Shown here: positions 8,028 through 9,156 of the stretch, in pieces | Layout of the letters: each line of letters begins with the position of its first letter | How positions within the stretch are numbered: the stretch's first letter is position 1 | DNA from: Verrucomicrobia bacterium 12-59-8 | GTDB lineage: Bacteria > Verrucomicrobiota > Verrucomicrobiae > Verrucomicrobiales > Verrucomicrobiaceae | Reading direction: 5' to 3' | NCBI GenBank assembly: GCA_002279765.1 | Contig: NCCR01000200.1 | Span: 1-9,156 of the forward strand | Length of the DNA stretch: 9,156 nucleotides | The notes under the pieces: generated by a model | What the model was told of the DNA's origin: nothing | What the model saw: only the letters and a program-made list of their open reading frames with translations | The model's database searches: none | Program-made: the position numbers and the translations under genes

Positions 8028-8360
8028 GTTTGCCTTCCGCACTCTCACGAGTGCGGCCCCGTTGAAGCAGGATACAGGATCGGCTTTCGCGAAGACATAC
8101 GACGAGCCTTCCGCACTCTCACGAGTGCGGCCCCGTTGAAGCCCCGTCGCCTTCATCGATCAATCCGGCGCGGCAGTATCCTTCCGCACTCTCACGAGTG
8201 CGGCCCCGTTGAAGCTTTGCAGATGTCACCCAGCGTGATCTGCTGCACTCGCCTTCCGCACTCTCACGAGTGCGGCCCCGTTGAAGCTGCTCTTCCCCGT
8301 CTCGTCCGGCCTCCACTCCGGCGGCCTTCCGCACTCTCACGAGTGCGGCCCCGTTGAAGC

Positions 8361-8398
8361 GCAGGCATCGGCGGCATCGACCTCGGCTTTGAGCGGGC
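8361..8398 (+). other. CRISPR spacer 6, reads as cytosine-C5 methyltransferase motif I
   Basis: This 38-nt spacer translates in its first frame, on the plus strand, as AGIGGIDLGFERA. That matches the SAM-binding motif I of DNA cytosine-C5 methyltransferases (F-AGIGG-x-x-LGF-E-x-AG). The motif is a family hallmark, so the protospacer is probably a phage- or plasmid-borne methyltransferase gene. The other spacers gave me no comparably specific match. Confidence 0.7.
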
Positions 8399-9091
8399 CC
8401 TTCCGCACTCTCACGAGTGCGGCCCCGTTGAAGCAAGCCGCAGGAAATGACCGTGGCGGAGCTGCTCACGAACCTTCCGCACTCTCACGAGTGCGGCCCC
8501 GTTGAAGCGACCCCAATGCGCTGGAGCAGACCTGGGCGGGAGGCAGCCTTCCGCACTCTCACGAGTGCGGCCCCGTTGAAGCAAAAGAACTCGTCCGTAG
8601 CTATTGGCAGGAAAATGGACCTTCCGCACTCTCACGAGTGCGGCCCCGTTGAAGCAGCCTCCTTCAAAAATCCGTCCACAAATTCCGCCTGAACCTTCCG
8701 CACTCTCACGAGTGCGGCCCCGTTGAAGCTAGGCGAGATGGGGCGGGGCTTTTTCATTCCTGTTGACCTTCCGCACTCTCACGAGTGCGGCCCCGTTGAA
8801 GCGTCCTTCATGGAATCGAAGGAGAGAAAGGAATTGACCTTCCGCACTCTCACGAGTGCGGCCCCGTTGAAGCCATGCGGAACGAACCGCTTTGCGCTCG
8901 GCGGTGTTGGCCTTCCGCACTCTCACGAGTGCGGCCCCGTTGAAGCACAATTGGAGCGCCTAAAAGCTTGTGGCACCGTTTTCCTTCCGCACTCTCACGA
9001 GTGCGGCCCCGTTGAAGCGAATCGCCGTGGCCCACGGGTGTTCCCATTGTGCCAGCCTTCCGCACTCTCACGAGTGCGGCCCCGTTGAAGC

Positions 9092-9156
9092 CTCGCTGAG
9101 CTGCTCGTCATCCATTACCTCAGCCAAGCTAAGTCCTGCCTCACCCGCTACCGATT
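9092..9156. other. Right flank of CRISPR array, no assigned gene
   Basis: No further repeat copy is visible in the 65 bp after the last repeat, so the array appears to end at 9091. The stretch is not AT-rich as many leaders are. One plus frame from 9092 is open and reads LAELLVIHYLSQAKSCLTR, loosely like a TPR helix pair. One minus frame is also open. The stretch is too short to decide between leader, gene remnant and new gene. Confidence 0.35.

Larger units (their letters stand above)
7960..9091. CRISPR. CRISPR array, 16 repeats (15 identical plus 1 degenerate) and 15 spacers
   Basis: Repeats of 36 bp start at 7960 (degenerate), 8033, 8107, 8180, 8252, 8325, 8399, 8473, 8547, 8620, 8694, 8767, 8838, 8911, 8983 and 9056. 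All except the first are identical. Read on the plus strand, each has CCTT, an 8-bp stem CCGCACTC, loop TCAC, the second arm GAGTGCGG, and the tail CCCCGTTGAAGC. Spacers are 37, 38, 37, 36, 37, 38, 38, 38, 37, 38, 37, 35, 37, 36 and 37 nt, all different. The period is 71-74 bp and not a multiple of three, so this is not a protein repeat. No cas gene is present, so the type is undetermined; repeat and spacer lengths would suit a type I or type III system. Direction is unclear. The GTTGAAGC end resembles the 5' handle of many type I repeats read on the plus strand. The degenerate left repeat and the GTGA loop on the other strand suggest minus. Confidence 0.97.

Noticed and set aside
7938..9088. 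Several short open frames in the array, with repeated peptides such as LPHSHECGPVEA
   Set aside because: These are translations of the CRISPR repeat. The 71-74 bp period shifts frame, so they cannot form a real repeat protein.
9129..9156. A possible second degenerate repeat at the right end
   Set aside because: At the expected spacing only a CTCAC match is shared with the repeat; the rest fits no better than chance.

Overview
The window is GC-rich bacterial DNA with tightly packed genes and few recognisable Shine-Dalgarno sequences. The gene set is a fused-type spermidine synthase, an Agl23-type membrane glycosyltransferase, a TPR/gluzincin peptidase and a TIR-like NB-ARC protein. Together these suggest a member of the Verrucomicrobiota, perhaps Prosthecobacter-like. 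This is an inference from gene style; no marker gene is present to settle it.

Positions 1-3470 hold four plus-strand genes: the 3' end of a spermidine-synthase-like gene, an unrecognised 165-aa gene, an integral membrane glycosyltransferase of the Agl23/TIGR03663 type, and an ApbE-type FAD:protein FMN transferase. The apbE start overlaps the stop of the glycosyltransferase gene (GTGA), so those two are probably translationally coupled. Positions 3477-5981 hold one large minus-strand gene for an exported TPR protein with a zinc metallopeptidase core (HEFCH ... E). It converges on apbE with a gap of only 6 bp.

From about 6000 to the end the window looks like a defence region. A plus-strand gene begins at 6189, behind a short AT-rich region with a perfect TATAAT. 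It encodes a TIR-like domain, an NB-ARC ATPase and a winged-helix region, the layout of bacterial NLR-like immune proteins. The expected C-terminal TPR sensor is missing. The reading frame instead runs directly into a CRISPR array (7960-9091) and stops inside its first spacer. The array has 15 identical 36-bp repeats plus one degenerate repeat at its left end, and 15 spacers of 35-38 nt. No cas gene lies in the window.

The best new observations are three. The NLR gene is cut exactly at the array boundary. One spacer reads as motif I of a cytosine-C5 DNA methyltransferase. The clues to the array's direction conflict: the degenerate end repeat and a GUGA tetraloop favour the minus strand, while the GTTGAAGC repeat end favours the plus strand.
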